64,000 nucleotides of DNA, taken from NCBI GenBank assembly GCA_963772825.1, contig CAVYYX010000015.1, positions 124,001 through 188,000 on the forward strand, in the 5' to 3' direction. Under the pieces are notes generated by a model. The model did no database searches. It saw nothing but the letters and a program-made list of their open reading frames with translations, and was not told where the DNA came from. Positions 36,808 through 45,809 of the stretch are shown in pieces. Numbering within the stretch: position 1 is the stretch's first letter; the number at the start of each line of letters is the position of its first letter. The position numbers and the translations under genes were made by a program. The stretch comes from Desertimonas sp963772825. GTDB lineage: Bacteria; Actinomycetota; Acidimicrobiia; Acidimicrobiales; Ilumatobacteraceae.

Positions 36808-37788
36808 TCAGTTCAGTGACTTGTGGATCGTCGCGGCGATGCGCTCGACGGACGGGATGGCCAGGTCCTCCAACTCTCCCGCCGCTGGTAGCGGTAGGTG
36901 CGGTGTCGTGATCCGCACGATGGGGCCGTCGAGATCCCAGAACGCCTCGTCGGCGACGATCGAGGCGACCTCGGCTCCCCACCCGCAGGCCTGCGGGTTC
37001 TCCTCGACGGTGAACAGCCGGCTCGTGGCCGCCACCGAGGTGAGCACGGTGGCCATGTCGAGGGGCACCAGGCTGCGCAGGTCGATCACCGTCGCATCGA
37101 TGCCTTCGCCGGCGAGCCGATCGGCGGCGGCCAGCGCCCGGCCGACCATCAGGCCGAGGGCGACCACCGTGCAGTCCGTGCCGTCGCGGAGCACCTTGGC
37201 GGTGCCGAGCGTGTCGACGATCTCGCCGTCGGGCAACTCCTCCTTCGAGGCGTAGAGACCCTTGTGCTCGAACAACAGGACCGGATCGGGATCGCGCACC
37301 GCCGCCGCCATCAGCCCGACGACATCGGTGGCGGTCGAGGGAGCGACGACCTTGATGCCCGGAACGGCCATCGCCCAGTTCTCCACGCTCTGGGAGTGCT
37401 GGGCACCGAAGCGCACCGAGCCTCCGTTGCCGGACTTGATCACGAGCGGGCAGCTGACCTGCCCGTTCGTCATGTAGCGGGCCTTGGCGATCTCGTTGAC
37501 GACCATGTCCCAGCACACGGCGAAGAAGTCGGCGAACATCACTTCGGCGATCGGGCGCATCCCGGTCATCGCCGCACCCATCGCCGCCCCGAGGATGGCC
37601 TGCTCGGAGATCGGCGTGTCGACGACGCGCCGCGGTCCGAACTCGTCGAGGAGCCCGGCCGTCGTCTTGAACACACCTCCAGCGCCGCCGACGTCCTCAC
37701 CGAGGAACACGACGGACGGGTCGCGACGCATCTCCTGGGCGATGCCGCGGGTCACCGCTTCTCGGTAGGTCAGCTGCGCCACTGCCAC
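36808..37788 (-). CDS. 2-oxoacid dehydrogenase E1 component, beta subunit
   Basis: 326 residues from GTG 37788 (VAVAQLTYREAVTRGIAQEM); GTG 37782 is also possible. Conserved segments: VFLGEDVGGAGGVFKTT, DTPISEQAILGAAMGAAMTG, RFGAQHSQSVENW and GWGAEVASIVADEAF. With the alpha subunit it forms the TPP-dependent decarboxylase of a pyruvate, acetoin or branched-chain 2-oxoacid dehydrogenase. It overlaps the alpha gene by 19 nt. No E2 or E3 gene is in the window. Confidence 0.93.
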   Translation of the reverse strand: MAVAQLTYREAVTRGIAQEMRRDPSVVFLGEDVGGAGGVFKTTAGLLDEFGPRRVVDTPISEQAILGAAMGAAMTGMRPIAEVMFADFFAVCWDMVVNEIAKARYMTNGQVSCPLVIKSGNGGSVRFGAQHSQSVENWAMAVPGIKVVAPSTATDVVGLMAAAVRDPDPVLLFEHKGLYASKEELPDGEIVDTLGTAKVLRDGTDCTVVALGLMVGRALAAADRLAGEGIDATVIDLRSLVPLDMATVLTSVAATSRLFTVEENPQACGWGAEVASIVADEAFWDLDGPIVRITTPHLPLPAAGELEDLAIPSVERIAATIHKSLN

Positions 37789-38829
37789 CCCCCGTCGGCC
37801 CACACGTTGGTCCACAGTTCCGCCGGGTCTGGGGGTGGAGCCGCCTTGGCCGCCTCGGTCGCCGCGTCGATCTCCGCGGCGACGCTCGTGACGATCTCGA
37901 CGAGTCGCTCCTCGGCGACGCCGAGGCGCAGCAGCCGTTGGTGGTACATCGGGATCGGGTCGTGGGCCATCCACGCCTCGACCTCCTCGGCGGGGCGGTA
38001 CGTGCCAGGGTCGGCGCGGCTGTGCCCGCCGTGGCGGTACGTCTTCGTCTCGATCAGCGACGGCCCACCACCCGACCGGGCGAGTTCGATGGCCGCCCGA
38101 GCGGCGAGGTACACGGCGTCGGCGTCGTTGCCGTCGACGACCGTCGGCTCCAGTCCGTAGGCCGCCGCACGGTCGGCCGCGGGGTGGTGGACGGCGGTCA
38201 CCTCCCCGATCGCCGTGTACTCCATGTAGAGGTTGTTCTCACACACGAAGATCGACGGCAGTCGGATACACGGCGGCGAAGTTGAGCGCCTCGTGGAAGG
38301 CGCCGATGTTCGTCGCCCCGTCTCCGAAGAAGGCGACGGCCACCTGGTCGGTGCCGCGCAGCTGGGCCGACCAGGCCGCCCCGTTGGCGATGCACAGGTG
38401 GGCGCCGACGATGGCGTAGCTGCCCATCATCCCGTGCTCGACACTGGTCAGGTGCATCGATCCGCCCTTGCCGCCGAGCAGGCCGGTTCCCCGCCCGAGC
38501 ATCTCGGCGATGATCGGTCCCGCCGGTACGCCCCTGGCGATGGTGTGGCCATGGCCGCGGTACGTGGCGAACGTGTAGTCGTCGGGACGCAGGGCGACGC
38601 CGAACGCGGCAGCCGCCGCCTCCATGCCGGTGGCGAGATGGCTGGTGCCCTTGACGAGGTTCTGCAGGAAGAGGTCGTGGAGCCGCTTCTCCAGTTGGCG
38701 GATCTCCTGCTGCCGACGGAACAGGGCGAGGCGCGTGTCGACGTCGATGTCGGCGTCGTCGAGGGCTGGGTCGAACGGCTCGGGCAGGATCGCGTTCGAC
38801 GGCTCGACGCGTTCGACGGTGGCACTCAT
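37770..38829 (-). CDS. 2-oxoacid dehydrogenase E1 component, alpha subunit (one frameshift)
   Basis: About 352 residues from ATG 38829, overlapping the M24 stop as ATGA. The TPP motif begins GDGATNIGAFHEALNFAAVY and ends in VCENNLYMEY. Upstream are YRGHGHTIARGVPAG and GKGGSMHLTSVEHGMMGSYA, and downstream TYRHGGHSRADPGTYR. One extra G near 38257 splits the TPP motif; removing it gives TAVIFVCENN. The GKGGSMH form is typical of acetoin/pyruvate-type E1 alpha. Confidence 0.92.
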
Positions 38830-40185
38830 TGCTGCCCCCTGCCGGCAGCGGTGTTGAGGTGTGATTGCGACTCTCGCAGGGTTGGCAGCGGCGAGTCGAT
38901 CGTCCAGTAGCGCGTGCCGCAGACGAGCAGTTCCTCGGCCGGGAAGCGGGTGATCACCTCGCAACCGTCAGCGGTGACGACGACCTCCTCCTCGATGCGC
39001 GACGCCGACCAGCCGTCGGCGGCAGGCCAGTACGTCTCCAGGGCGAAGACCATCCCCTCCTCGAGCACCTCGGGGTGGTCGAACGAGATCATCCGGCTGA
39101 AGATCGGCCGTTCCCAGATCGACAACCCGACGCCGTGGCCGTACTGCAGGGCAAAGGCGGCCATCTCGTCGGCGAAGCCGAACTCGGTGGCGGCCGGCCA
39201 CACTGCGCAGATGTCCGCCGTCGTCACGCCGGGCTTGACCATGGCGATCGCCCGGTCGATGTACTCGCGGCAGATCTTGTAGGCGTCGCGCTGCGCGGGC
39301 GATGCGCTGCCGACTTGGAACGTGCGGTAGTAGCACGTGCGGTACCCGTTGTAGCTGTGCAAGATGTCGAAGAACGCCGGGTCTCCGGGGCGGATGATGC
39401 GGTCGGAGTACACGTGCGGGTGCGGTGAGCAGCGCTCACCGGAGATCGCGTTGACGCCCTCGACGTACTCCGACCCGAGGTCGAGCAGCGTCTTGGAGAC
39501 GAGCCCGACGCACTCGTTCTCACGCACACCGGGGCGCAGCGCCCGGTACAGCTCCTCGTAGGCCGCGTCGACCATCGAGCAGGCATGGGTGAGCAGGAGA
39601 ATCTCGTCGGACGTCTTGATCCGCCGGGCCTCGAAGAACACCTGCTGGCCGTCGACCACGCTGAGGCCGCGCCCCTGCAGGGCGGCGAGCACCGGCATCT
39701 CGACGAGGTCGACGCCGAGCGGTTCGTTGGTCAGGCCGTGCTCGGCGAGGACGTCATAGACCTTGGTGGCGACGTCTTCGGCGAGCCCGGCACCCGGCGG
39801 GATCGCCCCGCGCAGCGTCGACAGATCCGGGCCGAGAACCGTGGGCGTCGTGGTGTGACTCACCCGGCGACCCGGCGTGGGCGTGGCCGTGGTCGAGCCA
39901 CGGGTTGTACAACTGATGGTGGCGGGCCGCCGAGCCGAAATCCCAGACGATCGGGTCACCGCCACGCGGGATGAGGGCAAAGCGGATCAGCTTGTCGATC
40001 GCCCACGTGCCGATGTGCGTCGCCGTGGCATATCGAATGTTGGCGAAATCGAAGCACAGCAGCGCTCCGAGCGACGACTCCTCGAGCGTCTTGTGCAACC
40101 GGGCGAGGCGCTCCGCGCGCAGCCGGTCCATGTCGATGCGGACTTCCCAGTCGACACTGTTCGGACCGAAGGTGCGAATGGCCAC
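38826..40185 (-). CDS. M24-family (pita-bread fold) hydrolase, creatinase-like (one frameshift)
   Basis: About 453 codons from GTG 40185. The N-terminal domain is seen in MDRLRAERLARLHKTLEESS and ALLCFDFANIRYATATHIGT; the C-terminal pita-bread domain has FFDILHSYNGYRTCYYRTF, LQYGHGVGLSIWERP, EEGMVFALETYW and RIEEEVVVTADG. In Xaa-Pro peptidases the second metal Asp follows GYxS; here it is Cys (codon 39333-39335), so one metal ligand is missing. Metal-free creatinase and ectoine hydrolase-type enzymes show such loss. An extra G near 39868 shifts the frame. First gene of the operon. Confidence 0.85.
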
Positions 40186-40350
40186 GGCAGCGTCCTCAGA
40201 AATCCGCGGTATCGGTGGATCGCCTCGAGAAGTCCCCCGTTGTCGACACAACACTCCTTTGCGTGATCAACCGAGTCCCTGCGCCCCGGACCTGGCTGTC
40301 GCCGACGGCGACGATGAGACTCGTCGGCCTGGTGGCATTGAAGCAGCCCC

Positions 40351-40364
40351 TGCAATCGAATGCA
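40351..40364. promoter_or_regulatory. Putative LacI-type operator 1
   Basis: TGCAATCGAATGCA, an imperfect palindrome that matches operator 2 (TACAATCGATTGCA) at 12 of 14 positions. CG-centred 14-bp palindromes with this look are typical LacI/GalR sites, and a LacI-type gene is encoded at 41557. Confidence 0.6.
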
Positions 40365-40573
40365 AGCCGGAGCGGCGAGAGCCATCGTTGTCGGCGCAGG
40401 CCCCGCTGAAAGGAACGGGAATGCGCTGATTGTCGGACCTCGATGTCGTTGTGCTGGGGTTCCGCTGCGTCATGGGCGTTGAACCGACATCGCCGCCGAG
40501 CCGCCACTGGCGTACCCCGCTCGTCGGGGTGGCGCCGGACGGGAGCTGTGACGTCGCTGTGGGGATCACGAAC

Positions 40574-40587
40574 TACAATCGATTGCA
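40574..40587. promoter_or_regulatory. Putative LacI-type operator 2
   Basis: TACAATCGATTGCA, with perfect core CAATCGATTG, centred about 30 bp before the TTG start at 40611. Together with operator 1, 223 bp away, it could allow repression of both divergent transcripts, possibly through DNA looping. Confidence 0.65.
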
Positions 40588-40610
40588 GCCAACCGTCGAA
40601 GGGGCCCACC

Positions 40611-41555
40611 TTGCCAACCACCGCACCACCGACCGTCGGGTTCGCCGGGCTCGGTCGGATGGGCCAGCCGATGGCCCGCCAGCTGGTCGACGCCGGATTC
40701 CCGGTCGTGGTGTACAACCGCACCTCGTCGGTCGCCGACGCCTTCGCCGCAGAATCGGGAGCCACAGCGGTCGCCTCGTCACGATCCTTGGGCGAGCGAT
40801 GCTCGTTGGTCGTCGCGATGCTCTCCGATGGCCCGGCGTTGCTCGACCTCCTGGACGGTGACGACGGATTGATCGCCGGCTTGTCGGCGGGAGATGTCGT
40901 CATCGACATGGGCACGACGGGCGTCGAGCACACCAACGCGGCGCGACGCCGGTTGGCCGACGTCGGCGCACACCTCGTCGAGGCGCCGGTGTCGGGAAGC
41001 GTCGCCGCGGCACAGGCCCGCAAGCTGCTGGTCATGGCTGCCGGTGACGAGCACCCGCTGGCAAGCGCGGTGCCCGTGCTGCGGGGCATCACGGACCAGG
41101 TGATCGAAGTCGGCGGCCGAGGTGCCGGGGCGGCGATGAAGCTCGCCGTCAACGCCATCGTGTTCGCCATCAATCAATCGGTCGCCGAGTCGCTGGTGCT
41201 CGCCGAGCGGGCGGGCATCGAGCGGTCCGTGGCCTACGACGTGTTCACCTCCTCAGCGGTCGCCGCGCCGGTCGTCCACTACCGTCGTCCGGTCTTCGAA
41301 GACCCGGAGTCGGCCGCGGTGACGTTTCCGATCGACCTGGCGATCAAGGATCTCGATCTCGTCCTCGCACTCGGTTCAGCGGTGGGAGCAGAACTGCCAC
41401 AGTCCGAGACCAACCTTGGCGCGCTACACGCCGCGGCCGCCGCCGGGCTCGGGCCGGCGGACATCGGCAGCATGGCCGTCTACTTCCGCGGGATCCCGCA
41501 GGTGCAGTCCGGCAGCAGAAGTGTCCGATCGATGAGAGCGGACTCCCATCGCTGA
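40611..41555 (+). CDS. 3-hydroxyisobutyrate/tartronate semialdehyde reductase-family dehydrogenase
   Basis: 314 residues from TTG 40611, 7 nt after GAAGGGG; upstream in-frame codons do not resemble the family. The NAD(P) motif is VGFAGLGRMGQPMARQLVDA, the substrate-binding motif EAPVSGSVAAAQARKL, and the catalytic Lys lies in GRGAGAAMKLAVNAI. Members reduce or oxidise small beta-hydroxyacids. It shares the control region with the catabolic operon and is followed by the LacI gene after 1 nt. Confidence 0.92.
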   Translation: MPTTAPPTVGFAGLGRMGQPMARQLVDAGFPVVVYNRTSSVADAFAAESGATAVASSRSLGERCSLVVAMLSDGPALLDLLDGDDGLIAGLSAGDVVIDMGTTGVEHTNAARRRLADVGAHLVEAPVSGSVAAAQARKLLVMAAGDEHPLASAVPVLRGITDQVIEVGGRGAGAAMKLAVNAIVFAINQSVAESLVLAERAGIERSVAYDVFTSSAVAAPVVHYRRPVFEDPESAAVTFPIDLAIKDLDLVLALGSAVGAELPQSETNLGALHAAAAAGLGPADIGSMAVYFRGIPQVQSGSRSVRSMRADSHR

Positions 41556-41556
41556 C

Positions 41557-42585
41557 GTGACGCTCAAAGACATCGCCGAGAGCATCGGCGTGAACGCTTC
41601 GACGGTGTCGCGTGCTCTCGACCCGGCCAAAGCGCACCTCGTCAACGCGGCGACGATCGCCCGCGTGCGCGCGGCTGCCAAGGATCTCGGTTACCGGGGC
41701 GACCACATCGCCGGGTCGTTGCGGCGGCGGGCGACGGCGACCATCGGGGTGATCGTCGGCGATCTCGCCAACCCGTTCATCACTCCCGTGATCCACGGCA
41801 TCGCCAAGGCCCTCGCCGCCGAGCAGATGCTGCCGCTCATCTTCGAGACGGAGGACGACGCCGACCGACTGACGTGGGGCGTGAACCACCTTCTCAGCCG
41901 CCGTGTCGACGCCATCATCGTCGCTGGCGCCCGCTTCGGGGACCGTGACGTTCTCGAGGCGGCGACGAGGTTCACACCGGTGGTCGTCGCCGTTCGGGGG
42001 CTGCCGGGGAGCCCGCTTCCGCACGTGTTGCACGACGACCGGGCGGGCGGAGCGATTGCGGCGCGACACTTGATCGGCCTCGGCCACACCCGCCTCGCCG
42101 AATTGCGTGGACCGATGGACATCGGCAACTTCGTCGCCCGGCACGAGGGATTCCGCGACGCCTGCACCGACGCAGGCGTCGAGCTCCTCGACGGGCTCGG
42201 CTTCGGTTCGAGGCCGATCCGCGAGGAAGGTGAACGGCTTGCCTACGACCTGATCGACCGACACCGTGGTTCGCTGCCCACCGCCGTCTTCGCCCACAAC
42301 GATCTGATGGCTCTCGGAGCACTCAGCGTGTTCCGTGTCCGCGGCCTCGTTTGCCCACGCGACGTCTCCCTGGTGGGCTACAACAATTCGCCGACGATCG
42401 ATCAGGTCGACCCCCCACTCACGTCAGTCGCCTACCCCGGCACCGAGGTCGGCCAGGCCGCCGGAAACATCGCCTTGCAGTTGATCGCCCGGACAGATCA
42501 ACGGGTTCCGGGCGCCCTCTTCCAGCCGACGATCTTCGTGCGGGAGTCGACGGCGCGGCCCGCGACCACACCTGACTGGAGTTGA
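41557..42585 (+). CDS. LacI-family transcriptional regulator
   Basis: 342 residues from GTG 41557. The helix-turn-helix is TLKDIAESIGVNASTVSRAL, the hinge helix follows DHIAGSLRRRAT, and the periplasmic-binding-like core includes IGVIVGDLANPFITPVIHGI and PTAVFAHNDLMALGAL. It is cotranscribed with the dehydrogenase and is the natural candidate for binding the two CAATCGATTG-type palindromes and repressing both divergent units. Inducer unknown. Confidence 0.93.
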   Translation: MTLKDIAESIGVNASTVSRALDPAKAHLVNAATIARVRAAAKDLGYRGDHIAGSLRRRATATIGVIVGDLANPFITPVIHGIAKALAAEQMLPLIFETEDDADRLTWGVNHLLSRRVDAIIVAGARFGDRDVLEAATRFTPVVVAVRGLPGSPLPHVLHDDRAGGAIAARHLIGLGHTRLAELRGPMDIGNFVARHEGFRDACTDAGVELLDGLGFGSRPIREEGERLAYDLIDRHRGSLPTAVFAHNDLMALGALSVFRVRGLVCPRDVSLVGYNNSPTIDQVDPPLTSVAYPGTEVGQAAGNIALQLIARTDQRVPGALFQPTIFVRESTARPATTPDWS

Positions 42586-42603
42586 ACCGTCGTTTCCTGA
42601 CGT

Positions 42604-43968
42604 TCAGCTGGCCGGGTCGATGTTCTGGTTGAGGTGGAAGACGTTGTCTGGATCCCACGTCTGTTTCAGAGCGACCAGGCGCTCCCAGTTCGGTCCGTAC
42701 GCGGCACGCACCCGCTCGGGCTCGTCGGCGAGGTAGTTGACGTACACCGCGTCGGTTGTGTACGGCACGACGGCCTCGAACGTAGACCGCACCCAGGCGA
42801 TGTTGGCCTCGTCCTCGGCCGCGTCGAGCCACTCACCGGCGATGACGAGGTTGAAGCCGGGCTGGCGATGGGGGTACGCGGTCGCGGTCGGGTCGACCCG
42901 GGTGACCGCGCCGTGGAAGTGCTCGACGACCATCCCAGCCATCGGTGACGGCACCCGCTCGAACGCCTCGACGAGCACGCCGATCACGTCCTCAGTCAGT
43001 TCTTTGAAGAACGCTGATTTCCAGTAGTTACGGGCTCCCTTGGGAAATGCGTCGTCGAGCAGCGTGTTGATCACTGGGTAGGGCATCGGGCCGATCAGAT
43101 CGACCGCCGGCGTGCCGACCGAGCGCAGCGGGGCGACGAGCGCCTCTCCGGTGGCGATGTCGCCACTGTGGCAGACGGGCAGCGCGACGATCTTGTGTCC
43201 GGAGCCGTCGGGTGCGTGGACGAGCCCGAAGAAGCTGACGAGCTCGTCGGGCGGGTCGGCGGTGACCTCCTGATACGCGGCGAACACCGGGAGGGCTTGA
43301 GCGAGCGGGTAGGCGACGATCCCACCGAGAATCGTGTCCAGAGGATGGGCCTCGAACTCGAGCGAGACGGCGATCCCGAAGTTGCCACCACCGCCCCGCA
43401 GGCCCCAGAACAGTTCGGGTTCGGTGTCCGCGCTGACCTCCAGCACGTCACCGTTCGCGGTGACGAGTTCGACCGAGGTCAGGTTGTCGACGGCCATCCC
43501 GAAGCGACCCATCAGCCACCCGAGCCCGCCGCCGAGGGTCAGTCCCGCAACCCCGGTCGTCGAGATCACCCCACCGGTCGTCGCCAAGCCATGCTGATGT
43601 GTCGCACGGTTGTAGTCGTTCCACGTAGCGCCGCCGTGCACTCGCGCACGCCGCCGAGCCGGGTCGACGAAACTCCCGCGCATCCGCGCCAGGTCGACCA
43701 TGACACCGCCCTCGGTGACAGCCTTGCCGGCGACGTTGTGCCCGCCCCCTCGAACCGAGATCTCCAAACCCTGGGCTCTAGCGAAACGCACCGCGTCGGC
43801 GACATCGGCGGTGTTGACGCATCGGGCGATGAGCGCCGGCCGCTTGTCGATGAGGCCATTGTGGACGGCCCTCGCCTCGCCGTAACCGCCATCATCAGGC
43901 CCGACGACCTCACCGGAGAACTGCGCACGGAGCGCATCGACAGCCTCGCTCGACAGCATCAGACTCAT
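42604..43968 (-). CDS. FAD-linked oxidoreductase with berberine-bridge C-terminus
   Basis: 454 residues from ATG 43968 after GGAGGAACG. The PCMH FAD domain has GLEISVRGGGHNVAGKAVTE, with the His of HNVAGK a probable flavin-attachment site, and TGVAGLTLGGGLGWLMGRFG. The C-terminal BBE motif is NYLADEPERVRAAYGPNWER and KQTWDPDNVFHLNQNI. Members oxidise sugars, alkaloids or aromatics with oxygen. The substrate is not evident. Convergent with the LacI gene, 18 nt apart. Confidence 0.92.
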   Translation of the reverse strand: MSLMLSSEAVDALRAQFSGEVVGPDDGGYGEARAVHNGLIDKRPALIARCVNTADVADAVRFARAQGLEISVRGGGHNVAGKAVTEGGVMVDLARMRGSFVDPARRRARVHGGATWNDYNRATHQHGLATTGGVISTTGVAGLTLGGGLGWLMGRFGMAVDNLTSVELVTANGDVLEVSADTEPELFWGLRGGGGNFGIAVSLEFEAHPLDTILGGIVAYPLAQALPVFAAYQEVTADPPDELVSFFGLVHAPDGSGHKIVALPVCHSGDIATGEALVAPLRSVGTPAVDLIGPMPYPVINTLLDDAFPKGARNYWKSAFFKELTEDVIGVLVEAFERVPSPMAGMVVEHFHGAVTRVDPTATAYPHRQPGFNLVIAGEWLDAAEDEANIAWVRSTFEAVVPYTTDAVYVNYLADEPERVRAAYGPNWERLVALKQTWDPDNVFHLNQNIDPAS

Positions 43969-44182
43969 CGTTCCTCCTCCGCCCGCGCGTGGCCGCCCAG
44001 TGCGCGGTAGACGACCATACGCCTCCCCAGTCGAAACGGACCGCCATTTCTCCCGGACGTCGCCGCCCGCCCCAGGCACACGCCGACGGTTCGCGCGGTC
44101 GCCGTGCGCGCAGCCGCCGACGGAACGCCGGCAGTCCCGAACAAGGACGGCATACGGCCTGGTAGAGCACCAAATCGCGGGG

Positions 44183-44254
44183 CGCCCTCGGCAGGATTCG
44201 AACCTGCGCACACGGCTCCGGAGGCCGATGCTCTATCCCCTGAGCTACGAGGGC
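44183..44254 (-). tRNA. tRNA-Arg (anticodon CCG)
   Basis: A 72-nt cloverleaf: acceptor GCCCTCG/CGAGGGC, D-arm GCTCAGGGGATAGAGC, anticodon loop CTCCGGA with anticodon CCG, T-arm GCAGGTTCGAATCCTGC, discriminator G. The first anticodon-stem pair is T-T, an unusual mismatch. CCA is not encoded. No integrase or repeat of its 3' end was seen nearby. Confidence 0.95.
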
Positions 44255-44296
44255 GGGACAGAGAAGGCTACCGGCGCCGTGCGCTGTGGTCTGCGC

Positions 44297-44842
44297 TCAG
44301 GCCGGCTCGATGAACTCGAGGTCCAACTGGATCTTGACGACGTCTCCGAGCAGGGGGTTGAGAGCTCCGAAGTCGATCCCAAAGTCCTTGCGGCGTAGCT
44401 CACCCGTGGCTTCGAAACCGGCGTGCCTCGTGCCGTCGAAGAAGTCGGCGACGCCACCGAGCTCGATGTCGAAGGCGATCGGGCGGGTGACCTCGCCGAT
44501 CGTCAGGTGACCGTCGAGCACCCACTCATCGGCAGCGCCCCGCACGCCGGTGGACCGGAACGTCATCGTCGGCCGCCGCGCGACGTCGAGCAGCTCGGCA
44601 CTGAGGACGTGGGCGTCGCGATCGGCGTTGCCGGTGTCGATCGAGGCGATGCCGATCGTCGCCTCTACGGCGGTCTCCTCGACGGTGTTGCCGATGCTCA
44701 GCGTGGCGTCCACATCGGCGAACAGGCCGCGCACCTTGGCGACGCCGAGATGGCGCACGGCGAAGCCGACCCGGGCGTGGGCCGTATCGAGCGCCCACGT
44801 CCCGGGCTTGAGAGGAAGTTGCGTGATCGTCGTGTCTGTCAT
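44297..44842 (-). CDS. YceI-family lipocalin-like protein
   Basis: 181 residues from ATG 44842 (MTDTTITQLPLKPGTWALDT); ATG 44854 is also in frame. Family motifs include WALDTAHARVGFAVRHLGVA, HVLSAELLDVARRPTMTFRS and FGIDFGALNPLLGDVVKIQL. YceI proteins bind polyprenoid or amphiphilic ligands in an extended lipocalin fold. No signal peptide is present, so it is probably cytosolic. Divergent from an XRE regulator that may control it. Confidence 0.92.
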   Translation of the reverse strand: MTDTTITQLPLKPGTWALDTAHARVGFAVRHLGVAKVRGLFADVDATLSIGNTVEETAVEATIGIASIDTGNADRDAHVLSAELLDVARRPTMTFRSTGVRGAADEWVLDGHLTIGEVTRPIAFDIELGGVADFFDGTRHAGFEATGELRRKDFGIDFGALNPLLGDVVKIQLDLEFIEPA

Positions 44843-44944
44843 GACGTCGATCATCGACGCCGGCGCAGCGGATGGGGAGGCCACAGCGAGACTGGTCCTG
44901 CCAGGGCCAGGCTTCGCCACTCTCGATCGGGCAGACTGGTGGCC

Positions 44945-45796
44945 GTGAACAACGGTGAGCTCGGCCAGTTCATCCGTACGCGTCGCGAGTCGGTCAGCCC
45001 GACAGACGTCGGCCTGCCGAACACGCAACGGCGCCGCACGCCCGGTCTGCGGCGCGCCGAGCTGGCGACAATCGCAGGGATCAGCGTCGACTACCTCGTG
45101 CGCCTCGAACAGGGCCGCGACCGTCGTCCGTCGGCGCAGGTCCTCGCCGCCCTCGCCGCAGCGCTGCGGTTGAACGACGACGACCTCGCCCATCTGCGGC
45201 GCCTCTCGACGGTCGCCCAGGGCACCGAGCTGTGCCCGTCGCTGCAGCCGCCGGCGAGTGCTGTCCGCCCCACCGTACGCGCCTTGCTCGACGGCCTCGA
45301 GCCGGCGCCGGCGTTCGTCGTCAACAGCATCGCCGACGTGCTGGCGTGGACCATCACCTACGAGCGACTCGCTCGCCCGCTGGGGATCTTCGATCACCAG
45401 CAGCCGAACCTGTGCCGCTACACCCTGCTCGACGAGCGGGCCCGCGCGGCGTACCCGGACTGGGTCCAGGTTGCCGACGAGCAGGTCGCCAACCTCAGGT
45501 CGAACAGCCGGCCGGATCCGGTCACCGAGCGGTTCATCGAGGAGCTGGCTGCGGCTGGGGTCGAGTTCACCCGCCGTTGGGACTGCCAGGTGGTCGCCGG
45601 CAGGCGTCCGGGTGTCGAGCGCATCGCCCATCCCGATGTCGGAGAGCTGCGACTCGCCTACGAGACGCTGCAGCTGTCCGACGCCGACGACCAGCGCCTC
45701 GTCGTCTACCTGCCGAGCGATCAGGCGACGTCGGACGCCCTCGACATCCTCGCCGGTCGCCAGCCGGGCGCGCTGCACGCCGTGCGCGCCAGCTGA
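44945..45796 (+). CDS. XRE-family regulator with MmyB-like ligand domain
   Basis: 283 residues from GTG 44945. Helix-turn-helix: LGQFIRTRRESVSP, GLRRAELATIAGISVDYLVR and LEQGRDRRPSAQVLAALAAA, the actinobacterial form with RRTPGLRREE. The C-terminal MmyB-type domain (FVVNSIADVLAWTITYERLA, ERFIEELAAAGVEFTRRWD) binds fatty-acid-like ligands in related proteins. Divergent from YceI, 102 nt between starts. Confidence 0.92.
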   Translation: MNNGELGQFIRTRRESVSPTDVGLPNTQRRRTPGLRRAELATIAGISVDYLVRLEQGRDRRPSAQVLAALAAALRLNDDDLAHLRRLSTVAQGTELCPSLQPPASAVRPTVRALLDGLEPAPAFVVNSIADVLAWTITYERLARPLGIFDHQQPNLCRYTLLDERARAAYPDWVQVADEQVANLRSNSRPDPVTERFIEELAAAGVEFTRRWDCQVVAGRRPGVERIAHPDVGELRLAYETLQLSDADDQRLVVYLPSDQATSDALDILAGRQPGALHAVRAS

Positions 45797-45809
45797 CCGT
45801 AGCGGACCG

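Larger units (their letters stand above)
40186..40610. promoter_or_regulatory. Divergent control region of the catabolic operon
   Basis: A 425-bp gap between the M24 gene (leftward) and the dehydrogenase gene (rightward) with two matching palindromes listed separately. A further small inverted repeat, GTTGTCGACACAAC, is at 40239-40252, near the M24 start. No gene with a good start signal is seen in the gap. Confidence 0.6.

Noticed and set aside
38250..38265. Programmed +1 frameshifting in E1 alpha or other genes
   Set aside because: No slippery motif, stop context or stimulatory structure is shared, and the shifts occur in many unrelated genes, so sequence error is simpler.
44183..44254. 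tRNA-Arg as an integration site for a mobile island
   Set aside because: No integrase, direct repeat of the tRNA 3' end or composition change is visible on either side.
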